Source: Ideonella_A sakaiensis_A
Lineage (GTDB): Bacteria; Pseudomonadota; Gammaproteobacteria; Burkholderiales; Burkholderiaceae_C
Length of the DNA stretch: 64,000 nt
Direction of reading: 5' to 3'
Assembly (NCBI RefSeq): GCF_048320135.1
Contig: NZ_CP182947.1
Coordinates: forward strand, 4,216,001-4,280,000
The position numbers and the translations under genes were made by a program. Below the pieces are notes generated by a model that saw nothing but the letters and a program-made list of their open reading frames with translations, was not told the DNA's origin and ran no database searches. Below are positions 8,178-17,558 of this stretch, piece after piece. How positions within the stretch are numbered: position 1 is the stretch's first letter; every line of letters starts with the position of its first letter.

Positions 8178-9374
8178 TCAGTAAGACTTCGGCAGCCCGA
8201 GCACATGCTCGCCGATGTAATTCAGCAGCATCTCGTTGTTGATCGGCGCAATCTCCAGCAGCCGGATCATCGGCCACAGCGTGATGACGTCGTAATCGCG
8301 GTCGAAGCCATAGCCGCCGTGGGTCTGCAGTGCCGCCTCGACCGCGGCAACCGCCGCACGCGAAGCCAGCAGCTTCGCCATGTTGGCGTGGGCGCCAGCG
8401 TCTTCGCCACTGTCAAAGCGGTCGGCGGCGTCGTAGGTCATCAGCCGCGCGGCCTCAAGTTCGGCCTTGGCCAGCGCCATCCGGTGCTGCGGCGCCTGGT
8501 AGCTGCCGATCGGTTTGCCGAATGGCTTGCGGTCCTTCGAATATGCCACCCCCTTGGCGAGCGCATAGTCGCCCAGACCGAGCGCGGCGCCGGCCGCCAG
8601 CAACCGCTCGGAATTCAGTCCTTCGAACATCAGTTTGGCGCCCTTGCCGGGCTCGCCGATCAGTCCATCGGCGGCGACCTTGACGTCGTCGAAGAACACC
8701 ATGTACTGACGCTCGGCGGTCTCGACCTGGATGTTCAGCTGCTTCAGCGTGATCCCCGGCGCCTTCATGTCGACGACGAACAGCGACAGTCCCTCGGTGC
8801 GGTGCTTCACTTCCGCGGCCTTGGTGGTGCGTGCCACGACCAGCATGATGTCGGCGTCGCGCGCACCCGAGATGAAGACCTTCTGGCCATTCAGCGTCCA
8901 GCCGCCATCGGCGTTCGGGGTGGCCAGTGTCGACATCGCGAAGCTGTTCGTGCCGGCGTTCGGTTCGGTGATCGCGAAACACATCTTCAGCTTGCCGCTG
9001 CAGGTCGGCGTGACGTACTTGGCGATCTGCTCAGGCGTGCCGTGGCGCACGATGGGCACGCGGCCAAGGCCGGTGACGACGAGGAACAGGGTCGGCACGC
9101 CGGCCAGCGCCAGCGCTTCGTTGAGTGCGGTGATCTCGAGCACTCCGCCGCCCGAGCCGCCGTGCTCTTCGGGGATCGACAGGCCGAGCAGGCCGAACTT
9201 GCCCAAGGCATGCCACAACTCCTCGGGGAAGCGGTCTTCCTTGATGCACTGCAGGATGTAGCTTCGCGGGTACTGCGCAGTGACGCCGCGCGTGGCTTCC
9301 TGGATGTCGCGTACACGCTGCTGGATGTTCGACGACGCGGTGCTGCGCCCACTGGTCGAGCTGACGGTGTTCAT
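8178..9374 (-). CDS. Acyl-CoA dehydrogenase (paralogue of the one at 20.1 kb)
   Basis: A 398-residue acyl-CoA dehydrogenase with CFAITEPNAGTNSFAMST, LNGQKVFISGARDAD and LQTHGGYGFDRDYDV. The medium-chain catalytic Glu position reads IAPINNEM (no Glu), while the helix carrying the catalytic Glu in isovaleryl-CoA dehydrogenases reads GLNSERLLAAG with Glu present, so an isovaleryl/long-chain-type base is likely. The C-terminus GEHVLGLPKSY closely matches that of the enzyme at 20121-21281. Start chosen at 9374 because AAAGGA lies eight bases upstream; an in-frame codon at 9389 is less suited. It sits between the AtuA-family gene and the hydrolase in the minus-strand operon. Confidence 0.93.
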   Translation of the reverse strand: MNTVSSTSGRSTASSNIQQRVRDIQEATRGVTAQYPRSYILQCIKEDRFPEELWHALGKFGLLGLSIPEEHGGSGGGVLEITALNEALALAGVPTLFLVVTGLGRVPIVRHGTPEQIAKYVTPTCSGKLKMCFAITEPNAGTNSFAMSTLATPNADGGWTLNGQKVFISGARDADIMLVVARTTKAAEVKHRTEGLSLFVVDMKAPGITLKQLNIQVETAERQYMVFFDDVKVAADGLIGEPGKGAKLMFEGLNSERLLAAGAALGLGDYALAKGVAYSKDRKPFGKPIGSYQAPQHRMALAKAELEAARLMTYDAADRFDSGEDAGAHANMAKLLASRAAVAAVEAALQTHGGYGFDRDYDVITLWPMIRLLEIAPINNEMLLNYIGEHVLGLPKSY

Positions 9375-9419
9375 GTCGAGTCCTTTCAAGATTCTTTGGC
9401 GCGCGTGTCCAGCGCTGCT

Positions 9420-11201
9420 TCAGAGAGCCAGATCGGCGGGCACTGGCACCGGGTGATCAAGCAGCATCTGCGCATAAGCCTTGCCTTGCGGGTCCATGCG
9501 AACCGAGGCGATGCCGCCGCCGCCCAGAGCTTTGTGCAGCAGGAAGTTCACGCCGTGTATTCCGGGCAGATCGTAGCGCCGGACCGCGCCCTGGACGAGG
9601 TGCGCGAACCAGCGCGACACCGCCTCTTCGGTGATCGCGGCCCGGATGTAGGGCAGGAAGTCGGGCTGGCGCGCGATGATGCCGATGTTGGCCGAGTCAC
9701 CCTTGTCGCCGCTGCGGCCCCAGGCGAGCTGCACCAACGGCACGCTGCGTGTGCCGCGCGCGAACGCGTCGGCCGCAGGCAGCGGACCATCGACGACCGG
9801 CAGCGCCTCGAAGTCGCACGGCTTGCCATCCAGCTGCGGCGTGCTGACCTTCTGCGCTCCCATGTCGATACCGATGTTCAGTTCCGACTTGGACCACAGA
9901 CATGAGAACAGCCGCACCACCGGTTGCACCTTCGGCCGCCCGCCGGTGAAGCCGGTGATAGCAGGCGCCGACATCAGTGCCATCGGGGCTACTTCGCGTG
10001 AGAACAGCTCCAGCGCCTCCTTGATCGGATGGCGCACCCCGATCTTGAGCATCACCTCGCGCGCGCCGCGGCGCGCTTGTGCGCCGTAGCTGTCCTCTGC
10101 ACCGATGGCTTCGACGCTGGTCTCGGTGAAGTCCGGCCAGCCGCGGGCCGCATAGTGTCTGCGCATGCGCGCCAGCATGGCCGCAGCGGTTCGGTGCGCC
10201 TTTGCGCCGGCGTCTATGCCGCCGATCATGAACAGGCTCATTGCGCGAAAGCCGTCGGCGTAGGTCAGGCTGGCCTTGGCCTGGTCGGTGGGAGGGCGGC
10301 CGCGCGCACCGTTGACCTCAACCCGATCCGGGCCGGCCTGGGTCAGCGACACGGCGCTGAAGTCGCACACCACATCGGGAAGGATGTAGGCGCACGGATC
10401 GCCGATTTCGTAGAGCATCTGCTCGGCCACGGTGGAGGGGCAGATCAGCCCGCCGGTGCCGGCCGGCTTGGTGATGACGAAACGGCCATCGGCGCGGCAC
10501 TCCGCGATCGGGAAGCCCATGTCATCCCAGCCGGGTACGCTGGCCCAGTCGGTGTAGTTGCCGCCGGTCACCTGCGCGCCGCACTCGATCAGGTGGCCGG
10601 CCAGGCTGCCTTGTGCCAGCTTGTCCAGCTCGTCAGCCCTCCAGCCGAAGTGTGCGATCAGCGGTGCCAGCGTGACCGCGCTGTCGACGCAGCGCCCGGT
10701 GACGACGATGTCCGCGCCGGCGTCCAGCGCTGCCGTGATCGGGAACGCACCGAGGTAGGCGTTGGCGCTCATCACCTTCGGCGGAAACTCCGCGCCGGAA
10801 AACATCTCCTTCACGCCGGCCGCGCGCATTGTCTCCAGCTGCGGCATCAGGTCATCGCCGAGCACCGCAGCGATCTTCAGTTCAACGCCCTCGGCTTGCG
10901 CTTCGGCGAGCAGTGCGTCGCGGCACGCCGAGGGGTTGACACCGCCGGCGTTGGCGATGACCTGGATGCGCCGCGATTTGATCTGCTTCAGCAGCGGCCT
11001 CATCGTCGCGACGAAGTCGGGCGCATAGCCCTGGCTCGGATCCTTGTCCTTGGCACGACTCAGGAGCGACATCGTGATCTCTGCCAGGTAGTCGAAGACC
11101 AGTACGTCGATGTCGCCGTGCTCGACCAACTGGGCTGCTGCGAACTCGGTGTCTCCCCAGAAGCCGGACGCGCAGCCGATGCGAACGGTTTCCTTGCTCA
11201 T
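9420..11201 (-). CDS. AtuA-family protein (DUF1446 plus AtuA-like ferredoxin-fold domain)
   Basis: The 593-residue protein begins with RIGCASGFWGDTEFAAAQLV and continues with LAEITMSLLSRAK, MSANAYLGAFPI and VVTGRCVDSAV, the signature of the DUF1446/AtuA family named after acyclic terpene utilisation. Its last 120 residues (VQLAWGRSGDKGDSANIGI onward) form the AtuA-like ferredoxin-fold domain, which in some genomes is a separate gene, so this is the fused form. The biochemical function of the family is not settled; it recurs in clusters that break down branched acyl-CoAs. The start overlaps the stop of the thioesterase gene by four bases (ATGA), which implies translational coupling. Confidence 0.92.
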   Translation of the reverse strand: MSKETVRIGCASGFWGDTEFAAAQLVEHGDIDVLVFDYLAEITMSLLSRAKDKDPSQGYAPDFVATMRPLLKQIKSRRIQVIANAGGVNPSACRDALLAEAQAEGVELKIAAVLGDDLMPQLETMRAAGVKEMFSGAEFPPKVMSANAYLGAFPITAALDAGADIVVTGRCVDSAVTLAPLIAHFGWRADELDKLAQGSLAGHLIECGAQVTGGNYTDWASVPGWDDMGFPIAECRADGRFVITKPAGTGGLICPSTVAEQMLYEIGDPCAYILPDVVCDFSAVSLTQAGPDRVEVNGARGRPPTDQAKASLTYADGFRAMSLFMIGGIDAGAKAHRTAAAMLARMRRHYAARGWPDFTETSVEAIGAEDSYGAQARRGAREVMLKIGVRHPIKEALELFSREVAPMALMSAPAITGFTGGRPKVQPVVRLFSCLWSKSELNIGIDMGAQKVSTPQLDGKPCDFEALPVVDGPLPAADAFARGTRSVPLVQLAWGRSGDKGDSANIGIIARQPDFLPYIRAAITEEAVSRWFAHLVQGAVRRYDLPGIHGVNFLLHKALGGGGIASVRMDPQGKAYAQMLLDHPVPVPADLAL

Positions 11202-11716
11202 GGTCGTGTGCTGTCTGTGGTGGGGTTAGCGACGTGCTGCGCGGCAGTGCGCGGCCAGAACACGCGCCAGATGCCCTTGGCCGTCGCGCAGATCTGGCCG
11301 CGCGAGTCAAGCAGGTGGCCTTCGGCAAACGCGGTGCTGAGACTGGCGCGCAGCACCCTGCCGTGTGCCGCAAAATGGCCACCGACGGCGGCTTTGATGT
11401 AAGTGACGTCCAGGTTGATGGTCGATTGACGCAATTCCGTCGGATCGATGCTGCGGGCCTCGGGACGCTCCAGCAACGCCGAGGCGATGGCACAGCCGAG
11501 CGCGCCGTCGAACATGTAGGCGATGACGCCGCCGTTGAGCACGTCGGCGGACCCGCCGCCGCCACGCTGGGTCTCCTGAACCTCGGGCAAGCGCACGATG
11601 GCTTCGCCAATGCCGGCTATTTCAACCTGCAGGCCCTGCGCGCGCATGAAACTGTTGTTGCCCCAGCGTTGCCAGAAGGCGTCGAGCACATGTTGTGGGA
11701 TGGCGCGGTCGTTCAA
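11198..11716 (-). CDS. PaaI-type hotdog thioesterase
   Basis: This 172-residue protein has the hotdog fold of the PaaI/YbgC-like thioesterases: GIGEAIVRLPEVQETQ, an LNGGVIAYMFDGALGCAIAS helix, STINLDVTYIKAAVGG and GRVLRASLSTAFAEGHLLD. The family hydrolyses acyl-CoAs to free acid and CoA and commonly rescues CoA trapped in dead-end intermediates. It is translationally coupled to the AtuA-family gene and follows the Nudix-MBL gene by 45 bases. The substrate cannot be deduced. Confidence 0.9.
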   Translation of the reverse strand: MNDRAIPQHVLDAFWQRWGNNSFMRAQGLQVEIAGIGEAIVRLPEVQETQRGGGGSADVLNGGVIAYMFDGALGCAIASALLERPEARSIDPTELRQSTINLDVTYIKAAVGGHFAAHGRVLRASLSTAFAEGHLLDSRGQICATAKGIWRVFWPRTAAQHVANPTTDSTRP

Positions 11717-11761
11717 GACGGGACTCCTGTCTTTTGAAAGTCGGCAAGATGGCGCCTGCGG

Positions 11762-13404
11762 TCAAGCCAGCCCCAGCGTCCGGATGCGTTGCACATGCGC
11801 GAGCAGAGACCGCTTGGCCATTGGCCACAACGCCTTTGGCGTTTCGGCGTAAGCCAGCGGTACCCAGGCGTCCAGATCGCCTTCGGGCGCCTGACGCATT
11901 GCGGCGATGACCCGCGCTTCACGGCCGAGTCGGTGCGTCTTCAGGCGCGCAATGGTCGTGGTCGCCGAGGCCATGACATGGCCATGCGCCGGCAGGATGA
12001 ACCGGATGTCCTCGCGCGCGCACGCTGCAGCGAGCGCGTCGAGCGAATCGAGGTAGTCGCTCATGTCGCCATCGGGCGGATCGACGATCGTCGTGCTGCC
12101 GTTCAGGATGTGGTCGCCGGAGAAAAGCAGGCCGTCTTCCTCGGCCACCAGGCACAAGTGGTTGGCGGCGTGGCCAGGTGTGTGGATTGCCCGCAACGTG
12201 ATCGGGTGCCCGGCAGCACTGAGCCGGATGCGTTCGCCATCGCCGAGTTCTCGGTCGGGCAGGAATTCGGAATTTGCACGCGCAGTCGGCGCTGAAGGCA
12301 GGCCGAGGATCGGCGGTTGTCGTCCGTCGCGCGCTGCGCAAGCGGCGGCCAACAGGCGTGCGGCGGGCGCGTGGTCGGGGTGCGAATGGGTGCAGACGAT
12401 GACCAGGACATTGCCACCGGTGGCGTCGATCAGACGGGTAACATGGCCCTCGTCAGCCGGCCCGGGGTCGACGACGACATGGCCCGCCACGTCGTCGCCG
12501 ATCACGTAGGCGTTGGTACCCGGGCCGGTCATCGTGCCGCCGTTGGGTGCCGTCAGTCGCCACAGGTGGCGCAGCAACCGTACCGGCCGCTCATGCTGCC
12601 AGTCGAGCGTATGCTCGAGATGGCCGTCCGGGCAGACCAGCTCGAGTTCACCGAACGGCAGGTCGTGCTCCATGTAGCGTTGTGCCTGTCCGTTGACGAG
12701 GCCGCCACGCGGGCATGACTCCCACAGCGGACGGCCGCTAGCACAGGCCTGCATCGCGGCTTCGGTGCTGTCGAATGCGGCCAGCCAGCGCAGCGTGCGC
12801 ACGGTCGGAAAATCAACGGCAGCGTGCCCGCTTCGTGGCGGCTGAGCGCATCGGCGGCGCGCAGCCAGACAGGTTCGAATTGTTCGGCATCGTCGGTGAC
12901 TGGGGTCTGCCCGGCGGGTGCCCGGGCGATCAAGAAGATGGTGTCGAAGCGGCGAGGAGCGATATCTCGGGCAGTGATCCAGCGCGCCAGCAGACGCATG
13001 TCGGCGGCCTGCAGTCGCAGGCCATGAGCACGCAATTGCGGGTAAAGCGGCTGGCTGCGGTCGATCCGGGCATAGCTGCCTGCGTCGATCAAGCTGCCGT
13101 GGCTGTCCACTGCGAGCAGCAGGCCCAATTCTTCGAAGCTCTCGCGCAACGCGGCCAGTGCGGCAGTCAGCAGGGCTGGATCGGCGGTCTCAGCTGCGGC
13201 AAGGTCATGGGCGGCGGCATCTTCGTCGTCGATGCGCCCGCCAGGAAAAACAAAGACGCCGGGCAGGAAGCTGGCCCACGGCGAGCGCCGCGTCAACAAC
13301 ACCTCAGGGCCGTTGACGGTATCGCGCAGCCACAGCAGCGTGGCTGCGGCGTGCGCCACCTCGAGCGCGCGCGGGGCGTGGAGCTGCAGCGTCGGGCGGA
13401 CCAT
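11762..13404 (-). pseudogene. Nudix-metallo-beta-lactamase fusion hydrolase, split by a one-base frameshift
   Basis: Two frames together make one protein of about 546 residues. The 5' frame (13404 to about 12812) encodes a Nudix-like domain: GVFVFPGGRIDDED and RESFEELGLLL, the two halves of a stretched Nudix box. The 3' frame (about 12810 to 11762) encodes an MBL-fold hydrolase with HSHPDH, HTPGH, FSGDH and LPAHGH metal-binding motifs. At 12809-12812 a run of four T (minus strand) would read through as LIFPTVRTL with one more T. The break is therefore a single-base deletion in a homopolymer: a real mutation or a sequencing error. Each half keeps its key motifs. Start at 13404 gives the usual N-terminus, 13 bases behind the VWA gene. 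Confidence 0.75.
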
Positions 13405-13417
13405 CGTTATTCGACTT

Positions 13418-14848
13418 TCAGGCGCTGGCGCTGTTGGTGCGCAGCAGTTCGTCGAGGGTGCGCTCGAGGTGGCGCAGCGAGTTGCATTCGCGTGCAATGT
13501 GACAGTAGGGGGCATAGCGTTTCATTTCCGAATCGCCCAGGCCCCAGAATGAAACCGGCTCGGGGTTCAGCCAGATCACGCGCCGCGCACGACCGTACAG
13601 CGTTTTCATGATGTCGGCGTGAGCCTTTCCGCGGTTGTTGCGCGCATCACCCAGAATCAGCACCGTGGTCCGGCGATCGATGTGATGCATCAGCTGCTCG
13701 TCGATATCGAGCAGGACTTGGCCGTAGTCGGTGCCGCTGCCGCCCACCGCGTGTAGCACCTTGTCCACCGCCTGTTCGACCGGCAAGGCCTCGAATGTGG
13801 CGCTGACATCGACCAGATGGTTGGTGAAGGCAAAAGACTGCACGCCGGACACCAGTTCATCCAGGCTGTAGAGGAACAGCAGCAGGAAGCGCGCGTATTG
13901 GCGCACAGAGCCGCTGACGTCGCAAATAGCGACAACCTTCGGGCGCTCGATCACGGTGCTGCGCCAGTGGGTCTCGAACATCACGCCGCCGTAAGCCGCA
14001 TTGGCTCGCATGGTGCGTCGGAAGTCGAGCTGGCCGCGCTGTTCGCGACGTTTGCGCCGTGCATGGCGTTCGGCCAGCCGGCGTGCGATCTTGCGCACGA
14101 TTTCGTACATGCGCGCGAAATCGCGGCGGTCGATGTTGGACAGTTTCTGGGTCTGCAGGAAATCGTCGTGAAGTTCGCGCGTCGGCGCGGTGCCGTACAA
14201 CGAGAGCTTGCGCTCGACAAAGTTGCGCACTTCGTTGAATAACAGCTTGCGTGCATGCTCGAGCTTGGCCAGCCGCTCTGGCGCCAATGTCTGGCGGCGC
14301 GCGTCAGTGATCTCGCGGTCGAGCAGGTCCAGGCCCATCGCACGCTGGATCTTCTGCGTGTAGTAACCCTTTTGCGTAAAGAACCAGATGTCGGTCAGGC
14401 CCACTTCCCGCGCGGCCTGCTGCATGCGGCGCGACAATGTGGCCGAGTCGCCCGCCAGCAGCAGCTGCGACAGGCCCTGGCCACCGCTGCCCTGGCAACC
14501 GCCGGGCCCGCCCTGGCCCTGGCCATTGCCAGGCTCCTGGGGCTGGTCCGACGGCGCTTCGGCTACCGGCGTCGACGCTGCAGGATGACGCGCCTTTGTG
14601 TGGGTGCCGAAGGAGTCGAAGCGGAAGAAGCGCTCAAAGGTCTCGTCGAAGATGGCCCGGTCTGGCTCGCTCTTGGCCAGCGTGGCGCCGAGCGCACTCT
14701 TCAGCAGGTCGCGTTCACGCCAGCCGACGAGCTGGGTGGCTCTCGCGGCGTCGACCTGCGCGTTCAGGCTGACTTCGAGATCGCTGCCGCGCAACGCCTT
14801 GAAGAAGTCCTCAAGCGTGTTTTGCATGCCTTGCATCGTTTCTGGCAT
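13418..14848 (-). CDS. VWA-domain (CoxE-like) protein, partner of MoxR ATPase
   Basis: The 476-residue protein has a charged N-terminal region (residues 1-190), a Gln/Gly-rich linker around residue 100 and a C-terminal von Willebrand A domain with an intact MIDAS start (AICDVSGSVRQYARF) and VLILGDARNNRGKA. CoxE-type proteins pair with MoxR AAA+ ATPases and act in metal-cofactor insertion or complex maturation; here the MoxR gene lies immediately upstream and overlaps. I prefer the Met at 14848 because GAGGTG sits about six bases ahead; the frame extends to 14863. The client of the pair in this operon is unknown; neighbouring dehydrogenases are flavoproteins and would not obviously need it. 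Confidence 0.9.
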   Translation of the reverse strand: MPETMQGMQNTLEDFFKALRGSDLEVSLNAQVDAARATQLVGWRERDLLKSALGATLAKSEPDRAIFDETFERFFRFDSFGTHTKARHPAASTPVAEAPSDQPQEPGNGQGQGGPGGCQGSGGQGLSQLLLAGDSATLSRRMQQAAREVGLTDIWFFTQKGYYTQKIQRAMGLDLLDREITDARRQTLAPERLAKLEHARKLLFNEVRNFVERKLSLYGTAPTRELHDDFLQTQKLSNIDRRDFARMYEIVRKIARRLAERHARRKRREQRGQLDFRRTMRANAAYGGVMFETHWRSTVIERPKVVAICDVSGSVRQYARFLLLFLYSLDELVSGVQSFAFTNHLVDVSATFEALPVEQAVDKVLHAVGGSGTDYGQVLLDIDEQLMHHIDRRTTVLILGDARNNRGKAHADIMKTLYGRARRVIWLNPEPVSFWGLGDSEMKRYAPYCHIARECNSLRHLERTLDELLRTNSASA

Positions 14849-15800
14849 GGGCCACCTCTGCATCCTTGCGCGCCTGGGCCATCAGGGCAGGCAGCTGCTC
14901 ATTGGCCGACGCGATGTCCTGCTCGAACTTGAGGAACACGTTGAGCGTGTCGCGCACCAGGTCGAGGTTCAGGTGCTCTGAATTCAACAACAGCAGAGTC
15001 TTGGCCCAGTCGATGGTTTCGCTGACTGATGGCTGCTTCTTCAGGTCGATCTGGCGCACCGCCTGCACAAAGGCGATCAGTTCGCGGTTCAGTGTTCGCG
15101 AGAGTCCGGGAACGCGGCGTTCCAGGATCTGCCGCTCGACCGCGGCTTCCGGAAACGGGATGTGCAGGTGCAGGCAGCGGCGCTTGAGTGCGTCGCTCAT
15201 CTCGCGTGTGTTGTTGCTGGTCAGGAAGACCAGTGGCTTGACCTTCGCCACGATGGTGCCGAGTTCGGGCACCGAGACCTGGAAGTCGGACAGGACCTCG
15301 AGCAGGAAGGCCTCGAACTCAGGGTCGGACTTGTCGATCTCGTCGATCAGCAACACACACCCGCGCTCCTGGTGCAGGGCCTGGTACAAAGGGCGCGGCT
15401 CGAGAAAGTGCTCCGAGAAGAACAGGTCGTCGTGCGCGTGCAGCTTCTCGATGGACGCCGCAAGGCCGACCGCACCCTGCATCATTTCGGTCAGCTTGTC
15501 CTTGAGCAATTGGGTATAGAGCAACTGTTTGCCGTATTTCCACTCGTACAGCGCCTTCGATTCGTCCAAGCCTTCATAACACTGCAGGCGAATCAGCGGC
15601 ACATCGAGGATGGTCGCCATGCTCTTGGCCAGCTCGGTCTTGCCGACCCCGGCCGGCCCCTCGACGAGAACCGGCTTCTCGAGGTTGAACGCCAGGAAGA
15701 CTGCGGTGGCCAGCTGTCGACTGGCGATGTAGTCGACGCCGGACAGGCGCGACAATACGACATCGATGGAATCGAAGTGCGAATCATGCAGGGACTTCAT
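14811..15800 (-). CDS. MoxR-family AAA+ ATPase
   Basis: A 329-residue AAA+ protein with Walker A VEGPAGVGKTELAKS (47-61), Walker B CVLLIDEIDKSD, sensor-1 region FLTSNNTREMSDAL and the arginine-rich LKRRCLHLHIPFP typical of MoxR/CoxD. It should act as an ATP-driven chaperone on a protein complex in the cytoplasm together with the downstream VWA protein, with which its gene overlaps by about 38 bases. Its own start overlaps the end of the acyl-CoA-dehydrogenase-like gene by 17 bases, so all three are one transcript. Confidence 0.93.
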   Translation of the reverse strand: MKSLHDSHFDSIDVVLSRLSGVDYIASRQLATAVFLAFNLEKPVLVEGPAGVGKTELAKSMATILDVPLIRLQCYEGLDESKALYEWKYGKQLLYTQLLKDKLTEMMQGAVGLAASIEKLHAHDDLFFSEHFLEPRPLYQALHQERGCVLLIDEIDKSDPEFEAFLLEVLSDFQVSVPELGTIVAKVKPLVFLTSNNTREMSDALKRRCLHLHIPFPEAAVERQILERRVPGLSRTLNRELIAFVQAVRQIDLKKQPSVSETIDWAKTLLLLNSEHLNLDLVRDTLNVFLKFEQDIASANEQLPALMAQARKDAEVAHARNDARHAKHA

Positions 15801-16923
15801 GCTGTTCCTTTGAGTTGATCAACGCGTTGCCGGTCGATAGAAAGCGTTTCTCGCTGACGCCGCGGGCGATGCCCAGCACGGCGCGAATGTCGCGGGTCAG
15901 GGACAAATGATCGGGGCTGTGGTCGTCGAGCGGTGCAGCAAAGGAATCGCAACCGTTCTGCCAGCGTTCGATGGCAATTCTCAAACCGAGGTTCAAGTTG
16001 GCCAAGCGGTCGTCGGGACCCTGCAGTGCCAGCTGCTCGACGGTCAGGCACGCGAGGCGGGCGAGCGCGTCAAGCTCGAGCTGCAAGGCGCCCATGCTTC
16101 GCAGCGACGCCGGCGTGGGCGATGTGCCACGCATCCACAGGGCCAGTTCGTCGAGCTGCCTCCGCATGGCCCCGATCATCGTGCCGGAGAGCAGCACGTC
16201 TTCAAGCGCTCGCAGCGGCTTGCCAATCCGTTCGAAGGCGCTTCCGGCGGTGTCAAGAAACCCGGCTGGCGCCACCCGGCAATCCTCCAGCACAAGGCCA
16301 CAATGGCCCAGCGGCGCCAGTACGGCGGGTATTCCGGAAGGCACACGCGCCAGGCCGGAGCTGTTGGCCTCTACGATGAAGCTGTCGAACAATTTCCGGC
16401 CGGCAACCTGGTCCGTGACGGCCAGGATCACATAGAAGTCGGCGCTCGGCCCATTGCTGACGTATGCCTTTTCGCCGTCCAGCTGCCAATGGTTGCCGCG
16501 CCGTACGGCACGGCAATTCAGGTGTTTTGGATGCGCGCCGACATGGGGTTCGGAGATTGCCAGAGCGCCAATTTTCTGGCCTCGCGCCATCATGCCCAGC
16601 AACGCGCGCTGGGCTTCATTATGCGCATGGGGGGCAATGACGAAACGCCCCAGCATCTCGTTCATCAACCATGCCAGCGCCAGGCCGACGCAGGCCGTCT
16701 CGCGAGCAATTAGTCCGGACAACTCGGCAATCGCCGTCCAATCGGCCTGTTCACCAGTGCGGTCGGGGTCGAAACCCAGGCCGACCAGTTTGTGCGCCGC
16801 CAGGTGCTGCCACCAGTCGCGAGGGAATGGCAGGTCGCGTGACACCGAGGGCGCGCTGCGCAGAGCATCACGCATCCTGCGCATCAGGACACCGTCAGAA
16901 CAGTCGACGTGATTGTCAACCAT
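15784..16923 (-). CDS. Divergent acyl-CoA dehydrogenase-like protein
   Basis: The 379-residue protein keeps the middle of the acyl-CoA dehydrogenase fold: ETACVGLALAWLMNEMLGRF, IGALAISEPHVGAHPKHLN (the FAD strand) and WQLDGEKAYVSNGPSADFY, followed by a shortened C-terminal helical domain without a recognisable YEGT or QxHGGxGY block. It is thus a distant or specialised member; catalysis cannot be assumed. It is the first gene of the long minus-strand operon, about 190 bases from a TetR-type palindrome. The start at Met 16923 fits the usual N-terminus; the open frame upstream to 17133 crosses the operator and is unlikely to be translated. Confidence 0.8.
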   Translation of the reverse strand: MVDNHVDCSDGVLMRRMRDALRSAPSVSRDLPFPRDWWQHLAAHKLVGLGFDPDRTGEQADWTAIAELSGLIARETACVGLALAWLMNEMLGRFVIAPHAHNEAQRALLGMMARGQKIGALAISEPHVGAHPKHLNCRAVRRGNHWQLDGEKAYVSNGPSADFYVILAVTDQVAGRKLFDSFIVEANSSGLARVPSGIPAVLAPLGHCGLVLEDCRVAPAGFLDTAGSAFERIGKPLRALEDVLLSGTMIGAMRRQLDELALWMRGTSPTPASLRSMGALQLELDALARLACLTVEQLALQGPDDRLANLNLGLRIAIERWQNGCDSFAAPLDDHSPDHLSLTRDIRAVLGIARGVSEKRFLSTGNALINSKEQHEVPA

Positions 16924-17113
16924 GGGCATCAACGCAAATTGGCAGTTGCGCCGCCCTGATGGCACCGGGCATGACACGACGCAAAAGGATGTTTCCCAAG
17001 GTGCCCCGGGTCTGTGGCAGGTACATGGTTCGCTTGAAAATCGTTCACAAAAGTGGGATCTAAAAAAAGGCGGATCCGCGGCGAAAGCCCAACTGAGCGG
17101 CCGCCCGGTTGAC

Positions 17114-17127
17114 CTAACAATCGTTAG
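17114..17127. promoter_or_regulatory. Putative TetR operator 1 (ahead of minus-strand operon)
   Basis: A perfect inverted repeat CTAAC-AATC-GTTAG, within GACCTAACAATCGTTAG. The same GACCTAAC-N4-GTTAG string recurs just ahead of tetR. It lies about 190 bases upstream of the first minus-strand gene. Binding is inferred. Confidence 0.7.
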
Positions 17128-17527
17128 AAACAAATAATGGTACAGGAAAGCTGCAGCGGCGTCCCAAGCTGACCTCCATCACCTTTCCCTGCACTTGCCG
17201 GTCACGTCGAGGCATGCGCTGCGCTGCCGCCGACAGATCATTCGGACGCGCCACCGCCTTGGTGTCACATTTCGTTGCGGGTCGTGTTCCCCCGGCTTTG
17301 CCTTGCAGTCCACCCCAAACCTGGCGAGTTCACTCGTGGGACCTGGTTCAGCGTCGCTCTGGACCACTGCGGCATGGTGCAGATCCATCAGTTCCCTACC
17401 GACGTCGATGCCAAGCACATCCAATATGGAATCGCATTTCGAACAGAGGCCACCGCATCGGGCAGGACCAGATTCATCCGCTGCTCGTGGTTCGATGCTG
17501 CCTGCTGCTTGTGATCCAAATCTCGAC

Positions 17528-17541
17528 CTAACGCTTGTTAG
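17528..17541. promoter_or_regulatory. Putative TetR operator 2 (autoregulatory)
   Basis: A perfect inverted repeat CTAAC-GCTT-GTTAG, preceded by GAC exactly as in operator 1, ending 17 bases before the tetR start codon. The position would let the regulator block its own transcription. Confidence 0.72.
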
Positions 17542-17558
17542 CTGCTAGAGTATGCGGA

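Larger units (their letters stand above)
16924..17558. other. Divergent regulatory region between the minus operon and tetR
   Basis: This 635-base gap carries two copies of a CTAAC-N4-GTTAG palindrome (listed separately), one near each divergent transcription unit. No gene could be supported in the remainder; short open frames on both strands lack recognisable features. Confidence 0.6.

Noticed and set aside
8100..9905. A 601-codon open frame on the plus strand
   Set aside because: It is antisense to the acyl-CoA dehydrogenase and AtuA-family genes, which have clear motifs. Long antisense frames are expected at this GC content.
10029..11402. A 457-codon plus-strand frame opposite the AtuA-family gene
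   Set aside because: Composition is His/Arg-rich and motif-free; shadow of the real gene.
17179..17424. Minus-strand frame starting MDVLGIDVGRELMDLHHA, reminiscent of an IS110 transposase N-terminus
   Set aside because: The resemblance ends after about 15 residues and no second domain, ends or duplications are visible; probably chance.
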